From Chloroflexota bacterium (GTDB lineage Bacteria; Chloroflexota; Chloroflexia; Thermomicrobiales; UBA6265): a stretch of DNA of 64,000 nucleotides. Position 1 is the stretch's first letter. Each line of letters opens with the position of its first letter. Shown piece after piece: positions 52,008 to 60,855 of the stretch. Under the pieces are notes generated by a model. It made no database searches. It saw only the letters and a list, made by a program, of their open reading frames with translations, and was not told the DNA's origin. The DNA lies in the NCBI GenBank assembly GCA_023389575.1, contig JAEWEG010000045.1, positions 42,734-106,733 on the forward strand, read 5' to 3'. The position numbers and the translations under genes are program-made.

Positions 52008-55000
52008 TCAGCCAGGTGACAGTTCCCCGCCCGCCATGTCCGCCTCGAGCTCCTCCATCCAGCGCATCGCGCCGAGTTCACCGAATGTCTTCTTCGCCGC
52101 TTCAATAAGCGGGGCGGCATCGGCGTCGCGGCCCTGGCGCCTCAACCACGACCCCAGGCGAGCCTGCGCCCTGGCCCGGTCCGGGACCACTCCCATGGCG
52201 TCCAGCGCCTTGATCCCCGCCCGCAGGTCGGCCTCGATCACTTCCGGCGAAATCCCGGCCGCCGGATCGGCCGCGTTCACGGTTCCGCGCATCCTCAAGA
52301 GCTGGGCCTTGAGGAGTGGGCTGAGCCGCCCAGTCGATTCGGAATCGACCAGCGACAGCAGCCGTCTCGCCTCATCGATCCGCCTCGCGGCCACGGCCCA
52401 CTCGATCGCCAGTGGCCAGGCGTGAGGGATATCCTCGTCGATCCCCGAGAACGCGATCGCGGCGTCCACCGACTTCGCCACTTCGATCGCGGCGGTCACC
52501 GTGTCTTCCCGAACCCACGCCACCACCGCCTTGAGCAGCGACACCCACACCGGTACGATGCCCGCGACATCTCCCTCCTCAAGGAGCGATTCGGTCTTGA
52601 AGGGAAAGGCGACGTCATGTCCCCTGGCGTGTTCGATCAGCGCCGTCGAGACATTCACCCCGCCCAACTCGGACAACATCGCCGCCGACCATTCCAACTC
52701 CGGCGGACCCCGTCGGGCATCGACCTCCAGGCATTCGTCCCACCTCCCGGTGAGCCGGAGCGCCACGCAGAGGTTCACCTCGGATATGAATTGCAGGCGC
52801 GTCCAACCACTCTGCCGCGCAAGCATCGCTGCCTCGCGACTATCCTGGATGCTCATCTCCAGATTGGATTTGAGCATGGTTGAACCACGATTCGTCAGGC
52901 TGTGCGCAAGCTCGGTCGTTAGGTGATGCTCGCGCGCGAAGTCAATCGCCGAGGTGATCAACGCCGCATCCAACCTCGGCAAGCCCCGCATGGAATACAC
53001 GAGGGAGAACTGACGCAAGGCCGCGGCGATTGTTCCGGGGTCCTCCGAGTCCTCCGCGAACATCAGGGCGCGCTCCGCCCACGCCAGCATCTCGTCCCGG
53101 TCCGAATCCGTATCCACGATCGAGACCCACACCATGCATATTTGCGACGCGAGGTCAGGGGGCAGGAATTCGAGCGACTCCAGTGTCGAGAGTCTGGCCA
53201 GGAGCTGGGTAGCCTCCTGCAGCCTCCCTTCCCAGGCAACCAGCCGAGCCGTGAGGAGCGTCGCCGACGCGGCCAGCACGGCATCGTTGTCGCTGACATT
53301 CCCCGCATGCCGCAACGACGCGGCGACATCGCCAGCACGATGCGCGGCCTCGGCCGCTCGTAGCGAGATCCTGTCTATCGCCTCCTGGTCCGCGAGTCCT
53401 TCCAGGGCAATGTCGTACAGGCGGACAGCCTGAAGATTGGCGCCGACGCTCGCGGCGCGCTCGCCCGCCCGTTCGAGCCAGGTCTGCCGCTGGTCGGCCA
53501 GTGCCCGCGCCAGCGGATCCTGCGCTGGCACCAGCCCAATGGCGGCGGTGAGGTGCTGGGCCACGATCGCCGCCCCGTCTCCCGATGGCTCCTGGTCCAT
53601 GAGGTGGTTGGCCACCCGCACATGCCGGTCCACCCGGTCTCGCCGCGCCAGCAGGTCGTATGCCACCTGCCGAACGATTGACTGGACGAAGGTGAACTGG
53701 CCCGCCTGCGGGGAGAACCGGTTGGCGACGATCCCGATCAGGTCGCGATGCCGCAGACGCCCCAACGACTCGTCGAACACCCCCTCGTCCAGTCCCGAGA
53801 GGAACAGCAGTTCCTCCCGTGAGAACGTCTCCCCGATCACGGCCGCGTCCTGCAGCAGGGCCCGATCGAGCGGGTCGAGCATGTCCAGCCGGCTGGAGAC
53901 CAGCACCTGCAGGCTGGTGGCTGTACCCGACACGCCCTGCGTCGCGGCGGCCGATGCCTGCAACACCCGCCCGCCGCCGGGCACCATCACGACCTCGCCT
54001 CGGTCGAGCATCGACCGCACCGTCTCGATCGCGTACAACGGAATGCCGTCCGATTGCTCGACGATGGACTGCTTCTGCTCTTCCGGGAGGTCGCTCAGCA
54101 GCGCGTCGACCAGGTCCTCCATCGTCCGGCGGTTCAACCCCTCCAGGTTGAGGAACGATGTCCGCCGACCGCTCCCAAACCGCGGCCGGCGGTCCAGCAG
54201 TTCCGGCCTGGCGGTCACCATCACGAAGAGCGGCACGCTCACCGAGCGAACGAGATGCTCGACGAAGTCCAGCAACGCGTCGTCAGCGTGGTGCGCGTCA
54301 TCGATCACCCACACCACCGGATCCCCGGGTCGCCCAAGCGATTCGAACCAGAACAGCCAGGCCGAAAAGAGGTCCTCGCGTGAATACGGCTCCCGCGAGA
54401 GCCCAAGCAGGACCGAGAGTCGAGGTATCAGCCACTGGCGCTGGGTGGGCGCGACACCGATCTCGTCCAGCGTCGACTCAATCCTGCCCCGGATGGCTTC
54501 GCCGGAATCTGCCTCGGTCGCCTTGATCCGGCTTCGCACCACGTCGACCAGTGCCGAGAACACGATCCCTTCGCCATAGGCGTGGCAGGTACCCCAATGC
54601 CACAACACGGTTTGCGACACACCGTCCAGATAGGTTTCGAGTTCCCGCGCCAACCGGGTCTTGCCCACGCCGGGCTCACCGGCCACCAGCAACATCCTGC
54701 CCTGGGATTCGTCCACCGCCGAGTAGTAGAGCTCCTTCACGAGCGCGAATTCCCGGCGATATCCGAACAATGGCACGGAGAGGTGATCCGCTTCCGGTGG
54801 GTTGTCCCGCGAGCCAAGGATGGCCGCCGCCGCGTGAAGGCGAACCGGATTCGCCTTGCCCTTCAGTTCGTGCTCGCCCTTGTCGGTGTATTGGACAACG
54901 CCGCTCGTGAGGGAGACCGTCTGGTCTTCCACCCACACCTCGCCCGGCGTGGCCCGGGACTGCACCCGCGACGCGGTGTTCACCGCGTCTCCCGACACCA

Positions 55001-55412
55001 TGCCCTGACCGACCGCCCCGATGGTGACCGCCACCTCCCCGGTCGCGATACCCACCCGCAGCGCGATGCCGGTTGCTCCCACCGACTGCCCGTACAGCGG
55101 TATCTGCTCCACGAGTTCGAGGCCTGCTCGCACCGCCCGTTCGGCGTCGTCTTCATGCGCGGTGGGCACGCCCCATACCGCCATCACCGCGTCGCCGATG
55201 AACTTCTCCACCGTGCCGCCATAGCGTGCGATGATTTCCTGACAGTGGTCGAAATAGCCCGACAGAAAGTCCCGAACCTCCTCCGGATCGAGGGCCTCGG
55301 CAAAGCGGGTGAACCCAGCCAGGTCGGCGAACAGGATGCTCGTTACCCGCCGCTCGGCATGGCGAACCACGGAAACCCGGCTGTCCGCCGTCTGAACATC
55401 TCCCTCGGTCAT
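52008..55412 (-). CDS. Class III nucleotidyl cyclase - AAA ATPase - TPR protein (copy 2)
   Basis: An 1134-residue paralogue of the gene at 46297-49716, with long shared segments such as GGTVEKFIGDAVMAVWGVPT. Metal Asp30 and Asp74, Lys70, N145 and R149 are present; the base-selecting position aligns with Met138. The Walker A is GEPGVGKT (245-252). The ATG at 55412 was chosen because GAGGGA lies 6 nt upstream. It may differ in its TPR sensor or partner, allowing two inputs to one second messenger. Confidence 0.9.
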   Translation of the reverse strand: MTEGDVQTADSRVSVVRHAERRVTSILFADLAGFTRFAEALDPEEVRDFLSGYFDHCQEIIARYGGTVEKFIGDAVMAVWGVPTAHEDDAERAVRAGLELVEQIPLYGQSVGATGIALRVGIATGEVAVTIGAVGQGMVSGDAVNTASRVQSRATPGEVWVEDQTVSLTSGVVQYTDKGEHELKGKANPVRLHAAAAILGSRDNPPEADHLSVPLFGYRREFALVKELYYSAVDESQGRMLLVAGEPGVGKTRLARELETYLDGVSQTVLWHWGTCHAYGEGIVFSALVDVVRSRIKATEADSGEAIRGRIESTLDEIGVAPTQRQWLIPRLSVLLGLSREPYSREDLFSAWLFWFESLGRPGDPVVWVIDDAHHADDALLDFVEHLVRSVSVPLFVMVTARPELLDRRPRFGSGRRTSFLNLEGLNRRTMEDLVDALLSDLPEEQKQSIVEQSDGIPLYAIETVRSMLDRGEVVMVPGGGRVLQASAAATQGVSGTATSLQVLVSSRLDMLDPLDRALLQDAAVIGETFSREELLFLSGLDEGVFDESLGRLRHRDLIGIVANRFSPQAGQFTFVQSIVRQVAYDLLARRDRVDRHVRVANHLMDQEPSGDGAAIVAQHLTAAIGLVPAQDPLARALADQRQTWLERAGERAASVGANLQAVRLYDIALEGLADQEAIDRISLRAAEAAHRAGDVAASLRHAGNVSDNDAVLAASATLLTARLVAWEGRLQEATQLLARLSTLESLEFLPPDLASQICMVWVSIVDTDSDRDEMLAWAERALMFAEDSEDPGTIAAALRQFSLVYSMRGLPRLDAALITSAIDFAREHHLTTELAHSLTNRGSTMLKSNLEMSIQDSREAAMLARQSGWTRLQFISEVNLCVALRLTGRWDECLEVDARRGPPELEWSAAMLSELGGVNVSTALIEHARGHDVAFPFKTESLLEEGDVAGIVPVWVSLLKAVVAWVREDTVTAAIEVAKSVDAAIAFSGIDEDIPHAWPLAIEWAVAARRIDEARRLLSLVDSESTGRLSPLLKAQLLRMRGTVNAADPAAGISPEVIEADLRAGIKALDAMGVVPDRARAQARLGSWLRRQGRDADAAPLIEAAKKTFGELGAMRWMEELEADMAGGELSPG

Positions 55413-55576
55413 CGCGTGTCCCTCGTCGAAGATGCACGGAATCGCCCCGTGCCCGCCAACTGTCTGGTGATGTGGACCCTGGATGCAGTCTATCAGAATA
55501 GGTGTCACCGTTTATCGGCAAACCCATCTCGTCATCATTGAGTCCCGCCGCATCGCGCCGAACGCCAAAACGCAAT

Positions 55577-55605
55577 GCGGCCAGTCCCACAAGGGAACCG
55601 GCCGC
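55577..55605. terminator. Hairpin downstream of the LytM peptidase gene
   Basis: GCGGCC (55577-55582) pairs with GGCCGC (55600-55605), with a TCCC/GGGA inner stem. On the minus strand it is followed by ATTGCGTTTT, a weak U-run. It lies 75 nt after the LytM gene stop. Confidence 0.55.
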
Positions 55606-55679
55606 GATGCCTGTCGCATGTCGTTGGTTAAGGAATGTGCCAGCAACCTCCGCCGCGGGCCGGTTGTCTGGCTCGCCTG

Positions 55680-57053
55680 TCAGCCGCCGGATTCGGGTAC
55701 GAGGTCCGGCAACGGCTGGCGCCGGGCGGACTCCTCCAGCCCCGCCGCGATGTCGTCATCATCGGGCGGCATCAGTTCCGCCACCGCTTCCGAATCCACA
55801 TTTTCAATCCAGGTTCCCGCCCGCTGGGCATTCCCCTGCAACGACGCGGCCAGCGCCGGCGAACCGGTGCCACCGTCGGTTTGCGCATCCCCGGAGCCGG
55901 ATGTCAGCCCCTGGTCGGCCGCCTCGGGTTCCTCGCTTCCGGATTCAGGATTCGGGTCGGTTTCGAGCACATCCTCCTCGGCCCCATCTTCGTCCAGATC
56001 AGCATCGCCGGTCTCCCCGGTTGGCTGCTGGAGCGTCGCCTCGATCGACGTGGTGATGAAGCTGTGGCGCGGGTCCACGATCCGGCCAGCCTGGCGCGCC
56101 TCCACATGGAGGTGATCGCCGTTGAAACCGCCGGATACCCCCACGAATTGCCCGGTGGTCACGAAGTCTCCCGGATGGACCGCGATCCGGCCCATGTGCC
56201 CGAGAATGACCTCGTCACCATTGGCGGTCCGGATCCTGAGCTCGCCCACCCCGGAATTGCCGTTTCCGTAAAACGTGAAGCCCGACGAGTTTCCGGAAAT
56301 CACCACGGTTCCGCTCACCGGCGAGTACAGCCAGGTACCTCGCGGCATGCTGACATCCAGCCCAGGGTGCGAAACCCCATCGAGCCCAAACCGGGCTCCA
56401 TAGTCGTACCAGGTGGGGTTGGCGACCGAAAACGCCGTCCGGCCGAACTCTTGCGAGATACCGAAGCCTCCGTAATTCCAGATTATGGCGAGGCCGTTAT
56501 ACCCGCCACCGGGAACGACCGCGATCGAACCTGGCAACGGCGACGGCAGGCCAAGCGCGGCCGGGGGCGGCTCCGACGGCACGGGATCGACCACATCGGG
56601 GGTTGGTTCCGGCGTGACGATCTCCGTCGCATCGGGGGCCACTGTCTCGGTCGCCTCGGGTGGTGTCGAGGTTGCCGGGTCGGTCGCGATCGGGTCCTCG
56701 TTCGCCGGGATCGTTTCGGTGGGAGCCGGGGTCTCAGTCGCGGGCGCCTCGGTTGGCGGCGGTGGCGGCTCCGTCGCCGGAGGAGGCGGCTCCGTCGCGG
56801 CGGGTGGTTCGGTCGCCGGAGGGGGAGGAGGTTGCGTCGCGGGTGGAGGGGGCGGCTGTGTCGCGGGCGGTGGTGGCTCAGTCGCCGGTGGAGGCGGTGG
56901 TGGCGGTGGCGGGTCGGACGTCGTCCCACTATTTTCCGGTGGCGGAACATCCTCCTGCGCGCTGGCGTCAACCGGCGCCAGCGCCATCGCCGAAACCACG
57001 AACGCCATCACGGCCACGAATCCCAGGAACCCGTACCTCGTTGACCTCTGCAT
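55680..57053 (-). CDS. Exported M23/LytM peptidase with proline-rich region
   Basis: A 457-residue protein. After a signal (LGFVAVMAFVVSAMALAPVDASA), residues 48-104 are PPPPPATE/Q-type repeats likely spanning the cell wall. The M23 domain has H229-x3-D233 (SHPGLDVS), GHMGRI and H314-L-H316, the zinc ligands and catalytic His. Family enzymes cut peptidoglycan cross-bridges or act as regulators. An acidic tail ends the protein. The ATG has GGAG about 10 nt upstream; the start is fairly but not completely certain. Confidence 0.85.
   Translation of the reverse strand: MQRSTRYGFLGFVAVMAFVVSAMALAPVDASAQEDVPPPENSGTTSDPPPPPPPPPATEPPPPATQPPPPPATQPPPPPATEPPAATEPPPPATEPPPPPTEAPATETPAPTETIPANEDPIATDPATSTPPEATETVAPDATEIVTPEPTPDVVDPVPSEPPPAALGLPSPLPGSIAVVPGGGYNGLAIIWNYGGFGISQEFGRTAFSVANPTWYDYGARFGLDGVSHPGLDVSMPRGTWLYSPVSGTVVISGNSSGFTFYGNGNSGVGELRIRTANGDEVILGHMGRIAVHPGDFVTTGQFVGVSGGFNGDHLHVEARQAGRIVDPRHSFITTSIEATLQQPTGETGDADLDEDGAEEDVLETDPNPESGSEEPEAADQGLTSGSGDAQTDGGTGSPALAASLQGNAQRAGTWIENVDSEAVAELMPPDDDDIAAGLEESARRQPLPDLVPESGG
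56742..56912 (-). repeat. Proline-rich repeat in the LytM gene
   Basis: Codons 48-104 of the LytM gene encode short repeats of PPPPP-ATE or PPPPP-ATQ. The DNA is a GGNGGNGG-rich tandem region, prone to slippage. Confidence 0.8.
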
Positions 57054-57572
57054 GCACCACGTACTCCGGCGGCAGGGTGTCGCCCATCGGAAGGCACCGA
57101 TCCGGAGTTCGTCTGCCAGGAACCCCGTCCCGGAACCCTCCCGAATGGAGGAAACCGCCGCCACGATTGCGCATTCAATAAGCCAAGGACAAAGCCCGCG
57201 CTGGGAACGCGAGACCCGTCATGGCTGTGTATGTCTGACCCAAGTGCACGTACTATAGCACCCTTTGGTCCTGGTACGATACTAGTTCTTTCAGCGGGTA
57301 GTCTTTATGAGTCATTCCGCCAGCGGTGCCGCCGTCGGTGTCCAGCCATCCCCCAGTCGCCGTCAGGACTCCCGCGCGCCCTTCCCGGCCACGACGTCAT
57401 GGATCTGGTCACCGCCACCGTCTGCCTCTGGCTCCGCGGTAAATCCGCCCTCACTGGGGAACCCGCCGAGACCACGCGGTCCGACGTGTTGAAGGGCATA
57501 TACCCCATCGACGTGACGGTCACCGAAAACGCCGGCACAGGGATCGGGGTTTGCCCGCGCTAGATGCGGGGA
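57054..57572. other. Long intergenic region upstream of the LytM gene
   Basis: This 519-nt gap lies between the leftward LytM gene start and the leftward sulfatase stop. Open frames exist on both strands, including one rightward frame (57231-57563) without a good ribosome site or recognisable protein. AT-richer sequence near 57245-57300 (TACTATAGCACC, TACGATACTAG) could hold promoters. No gene is supported. Confidence 0.5.
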
Positions 57573-59069
57573 TCATGCTCCAGCGGGCCTGCCCGGCGCG
57601 CTCTGCAGCTGCTCGGCTTTTTTCTGGAGCCGCTGCGCCTGGTTGAACGCGGGCCGCCCCTTGCCCGCCGCTCCCACCAGGTTCCACTGTCCCGCGCCAG
57701 TCACCGGTTCCCGCGCGCCGTCCACCGCCGGGTCGACGTAGCGCTCGGTCCACGCCTGCAACATTCCGCGCATATCGACGACCCGCTCCTGGTGCCGTTC
57801 GCTTTCCGCCAGGTTGCGGCGCTCCCCCGGATCGCCATCCAGGTCGTACAACTCGTGCGGGCCATACGGATACCGGTGGACGTACTTCCACTCCCCGGAC
57901 CGAATCATCCGTACCGGGCCGTATTCATCGAACACCACGACATGGTGACGCCCCTCTCCCTCCTCGCCGTCCGGAGCCAGAAGATGGGTGAAGCTCCGCC
58001 CAGGGAGCCGTTCGGCCTCTGGCATGTCCAGCCCAACGTATTCCAGCAGGGTAGGCGCGAAGTCGCAGCCGCTCACCATGCCGGAAGCGACCACGCCCTC
58101 AGGAATCGACCCGGGATGACTGGCGATCGCCGGCACCAGCACCGATTCGTCATACATGTTGAGCGGGAACGATGAGTTGCCCTTCCCCCACAGGCCGTGA
58201 TGCCCGCAGTTGAAGCCATTGTCTCCCAGGAACCAGATCAGCGTCGACTCTCGCAGGCCCAGCGCCTCCACGCGATCCAGGATTCGGCCGATGTTCTCGT
58301 CCATCGCCGTCACCGCCGCGAAGTACCCCTTTAACTGCTCCCGCCACAGGTCGCTCCCCGGCTCCGGCGCCCAACCAGGCAATGACCAGGGGTGGATCGC
58401 GTCTCGCGGGATGCTGTCGAACGGGCAGTCGTCGTACGAGGCGACGATGTCCGCCGGGTGCGAGTCGATCCACGGCGAATGTGGCGCGGTGTAATGAACG
58501 CTCAGGTAGAACGGGTCGCCGCCCGCCTGGCGGTCGATGAAGCCCAGCGCGTCTTCAGTTATGGCGTCCGTCAGGTAGCCAGGTTCCTCGACCAGCTCGC
58601 CGTTTCGGATCATCGGCGCCCCGTAATACGGACCGCCACCCTTCTGATGGACGTACCAATGGCTGAATCCCTGCTGCGGGACGATGCTGTCGCCCAGGTG
58701 CCATTTCCCGCTCAAGCCGCAGGTGTAGCCGTGGTCCGCCAGCACTCGGGTGTAGCTCGTCTTTCCAGCAAGGTACTGGATCGGCTCGACGCCCTCGCCG
58801 CGCATGTTGCCCCGCTCGATCCAGTCGTGCACGCCGTGCTGAGAGGGAATCTGCCCGGTCAGCAGCGATGCGCGGGCCGGTGAGCAGACCGGGGATGCGC
58901 AGAAGAAACGGTCGAACCTGGTACCGCTGGCGGCCAGGCGGTCCAGGTTCGGGGTGCGAATCTCGGCGTTTCCGGCGCAGCCCATCGCCCATGGGCCCTG
59001 GTCGTCGGAAAGGATGACGATGATGTTCTGGCGTCCTCCAGGACCTTTGGCCGTTCCGGTGCTAATCAT
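57573..59069 (-). CDS. Formylglycine-dependent sulfatase
   Basis: A 498-residue type I sulfatase. Early metal site IVILSDDQGPW, formylglycine motif C62-S-P-A-R followed by ASLLTGQIPSQHG, and a second metal site LIWFLGDNGFNCGHHG. The C-terminal segment HELYDLDGDPGERRNLA is family-typical. No signal peptide, so probably cytoplasmic. GGGGAG precedes the ATG. It is less than 50% similar by eye to the sulfatase at 27652, so the two probably have different substrates. Confidence 0.9.
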   Translation of the reverse strand: MISTGTAKGPGGRQNIIVILSDDQGPWAMGCAGNAEIRTPNLDRLAASGTRFDRFFCASPVCSPARASLLTGQIPSQHGVHDWIERGNMRGEGVEPIQYLAGKTSYTRVLADHGYTCGLSGKWHLGDSIVPQQGFSHWYVHQKGGGPYYGAPMIRNGELVEEPGYLTDAITEDALGFIDRQAGGDPFYLSVHYTAPHSPWIDSHPADIVASYDDCPFDSIPRDAIHPWSLPGWAPEPGSDLWREQLKGYFAAVTAMDENIGRILDRVEALGLRESTLIWFLGDNGFNCGHHGLWGKGNSSFPLNMYDESVLVPAIASHPGSIPEGVVASGMVSGCDFAPTLLEYVGLDMPEAERLPGRSFTHLLAPDGEEGEGRHHVVVFDEYGPVRMIRSGEWKYVHRYPYGPHELYDLDGDPGERRNLAESERHQERVVDMRGMLQAWTERYVDPAVDGAREPVTGAGQWNLVGAAGKGRPAFNQAQRLQKKAEQLQSAPGRPAGA

Positions 59070-59158
59070 GTGGGCAACTCCCCAGCGATGTGACCTGTCG
59101 CCTGATGCAGGGGTCCATCATCCGGGGAGACGCGCCGTTTGGGCAAGCCGAAGATGTC

Positions 59159-59839
59159 CTATCCAACCGCTTCTTCGATGTCGTCCGCGTCGAACACGGC
59201 GAACACCGGCATGTCGTCGATATCGACCGATCGCTCGAAATCGTTCAGCACGGGCGAAATCGCATCCTCGTCCCAGATATGGAGCGTGAAGCTCATGATG
59301 AAGTCCTCCCCTTCCGGGAAGTAGGTCTCGTTATAGGCGAGGTGGTCCGGATCGCCAGCGTCCCGGGCCAGCATGGCCAGGCTGGTGTCATCGGTGCCGC
59401 TCAACAGCACCTCGCTCCCCGGTTCCATCCCCAGGTTATGAGTCCACCCCGGGTGTTCCATGTCCTGAACCATTGACTCGAAGGTCCACATGCCAAGCTG
59501 ATACGTCTGGATCTTCAGCACGGTCGAGGGCGACAGCCGGTGCACCAGCGTCAACCGATCGCCCGTGTTCCCCTCGCAGTCGACGGGTTGGTAAAACTCA
59601 CCGACAACCGCGGCCACGAAGTCGTTCGACTTCTCGCCGACTTCCCACATGTCGTCCCATTCGACCTCGTTCCCGAATATCGGCCCCTCGTACTCCGTGT
59701 CCGAAATCAGGCCCGGGCTGTCCGGCTCGTTTCCCTGGCAACGGGATTGGGCGACGGCGCTTCCGCCGAATCCCATCGAACCGGCCAACCCCGCGAGCAT
59801 CATGATCACCAGAACCGCGTTCCGCATTGTTCCGCGCAT
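59159..59839 (-). CDS. Exported hypothetical protein
   Basis: A 226-residue protein with a signal sequence (AVLVIMMLAGLAGSMGFGGSAVAQ). The mature part is acidic with several Asp/Glu clusters, ending DFERSVDIDDMPVFAVFDADD. I do not recognise a domain. The ATG at 59839 has GGAGGG upstream. It is upstream, on the same strand, of the sulfatase gene, so it may belong to the same transcript. Confidence 0.65.
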   Translation of the reverse strand: MRGTMRNAVLVIMMLAGLAGSMGFGGSAVAQSRCQGNEPDSPGLISDTEYEGPIFGNEVEWDDMWEVGEKSNDFVAAVVGEFYQPVDCEGNTGDRLTLVHRLSPSTVLKIQTYQLGMWTFESMVQDMEHPGWTHNLGMEPGSEVLLSGTDDTSLAMLARDAGDPDHLAYNETYFPEGEDFIMSFTLHIWDEDAISPVLNDFERSVDIDDMPVFAVFDADDIEEAVG

Positions 59840-59981
59840 GTGGGTCCCTCCACTGTGAATGGTGTCCCGGGAAAGCACGTCCGCGCTCCCCTTCTCTGAA
59901 AATTCCTGTCCTGCCAAGCCAACGTCGACCGGGTGGAGAATGTTCCCGCGCACACTCTGGAAGGGGCCATCTAGCGACATC

Positions 59982-59998
59982 TCGACAGGTTATGTCGA
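59982..59998. promoter_or_regulatory. Inverted repeat upstream of the exported hypothetical gene
   Basis: TCGACA-GGTTA-TGTCGA is a perfect 6-5-6 repeat, 143 nt upstream of the leftward gene start and 245 nt upstream of csbD. A third CGACA half-site precedes it. Possible operator. Confidence 0.35.
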
Positions 59999-60070
59999 TA
60001 TGCCTGCCCCTGGTGACGGGGCTCATCGCCCAGGCTGATGACGAGCCTGGTGGCACGCGCGACTCTCGGC

Positions 60071-60091
60071 AATCCGCGAAAACCGCGGATT
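60071..60091. other. Small hairpin in the csbD upstream region
   Basis: AATCCGCG and CGCGGATT form a perfect 8-bp stem with a 5-nt loop (AAAAC). Not obviously at the end of any gene; its role is unclear. Confidence 0.35.
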
Positions 60092-60242
60092 CATGCGGAT
60101 GAAACGCTCAATTGGGATTTCTCGCGCCCATTGATCCGCGACACACGGTGGAGGAGAAACGCACCCCGATCGCGTAATGTGTACTTGTAGTTGAGATTCA
60201 TGGTATAGTTGTGTCTCGTCAAACTCTTGAAAGGAGTGACAT

Positions 60243-60446
60243 ATGACAGACAGCACGAAAGACAAGCTCGACGGCAAGTTCGACCAGGTCAAGGGGAACG
60301 TGAAGGAAGCGGCGGGCGACGCCACCGACGATGCGAACCTCAAGCAGGAAGGTCAGCAGGACCAGGGCAAGGGCAAGCTGAAGGAAGGTCTTGGCGAGGC
60401 CAAGGACAAGCTCAGCGACGCCGCCGATAAACTGAAGAATTCCTGA
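60243..60446 (+). CDS. CsbD family stress protein
   Basis: A 67-residue CsbD protein: MTDSTKDKLDGKFDQVKGNVKE, with the internal lysine-rich helix-forming repeats and QEGQQDQGKGKLKEGLGE. CsbD proteins are induced under general stress and are thought to be natively flexible. Start ATG follows GAAAGGAG. It is followed after 49 nt by a DUF2171 gene on the same strand, another stress-associated small protein. Confidence 0.92.
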   Translation: MTDSTKDKLDGKFDQVKGNVKEAAGDATDDANLKQEGQQDQGKGKLKEGLGEAKDKLSDAADKLKNS

Positions 60447-60495
60447 TCCCGGCATTTCCTCAGGCGCAATCGCGACGAAAGGAAGGCAAGGCATC

Positions 60496-60741
60496 ATGAC
60501 CACGAACACCACCATCGAACGTATCCAGGACCACATGCCAGTCGTCTGCTCGGATGGCGGCCAGTTCGCCACCGTCGACCACCTGGATGAAAACGCCACG
60601 ATCAAGCTCACCAAGGACGATCGCGGGCTTCACCACTGGATTCCGGTCGAATGGGTGACCAAGGTGGACGACAAGGTCCATGTTGACCGTCCGGGAGACC
60701 AGGCGATGCGGGACTGGTCGGACATGCCGCCGGTGATATAG
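60496..60741 (+). CDS. DUF2171 family protein
   Basis: An 81-residue protein with the DUF2171 core: VVCSDGGQFATVDHLD, then HHWIPVEWVTKVDDKVHVDR. These proteins resemble PRC-barrel-like folds and appear near CsbD and other stress genes; the function is unknown. The ATG follows GGAAGG. A strong terminator follows at 60793-60820. Confidence 0.85.
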   Translation: MTTNTTIERIQDHMPVVCSDGGQFATVDHLDENATIKLTKDDRGLHHWIPVEWVTKVDDKVHVDRPGDQAMRDWSDMPPVI

Positions 60742-60792
60742 GCGGTCCATTCCCTCCCAAATGGGAACGTGACACGTGAACAAGCCAGGACA

Positions 60793-60820
60793 AAGCCCGG
60801 GAGATTCCTCTCCCGGGCTT
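60793..60820. terminator. Bidirectional terminator between DUF2171 and ThuA-like genes
   Basis: AAGCCCGGGAGA and TCTCCCGGGCTT form a perfect 12-bp stem with a TTCC loop, between convergent genes. Confidence 0.75.
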
Positions 60821-60855
60821 CGTCGCGTGTCCCGCCGTCCAGCGCGGCCTCTCGC

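Larger units (their letters stand above)
59840..60242. other. Divergent intergenic region upstream of csbD-like gene
   Basis: 403 nt without a convincing gene. It holds an inverted repeat (59982-59998), a hairpin (60071-60091) and an AT-rich stretch with GGTATAGTTG about 30-40 nt upstream of the CsbD start, a possible -10. Confidence 0.5.

Noticed and set aside
52008..55412. Cyclase copy 2 as a recent tandem duplicate or mobile element
   Set aside because: Similarity is strong only in the cyclase and ATPase parts, no terminal repeats or transposase are present, and the TPR regions differ, which fits an old duplication.
56742..56912. Possible CRISPR-like or satellite repeat
   Set aside because: The repeats are in frame within a LytM gene and encode proline-rich protein; no spacers of constant length exist.
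57231..57563. Rightward frame in the LytM upstream region
   Set aside because: No ribosome binding site at its start and a biased, motif-free translation; the region may be regulatory or remnant DNA.
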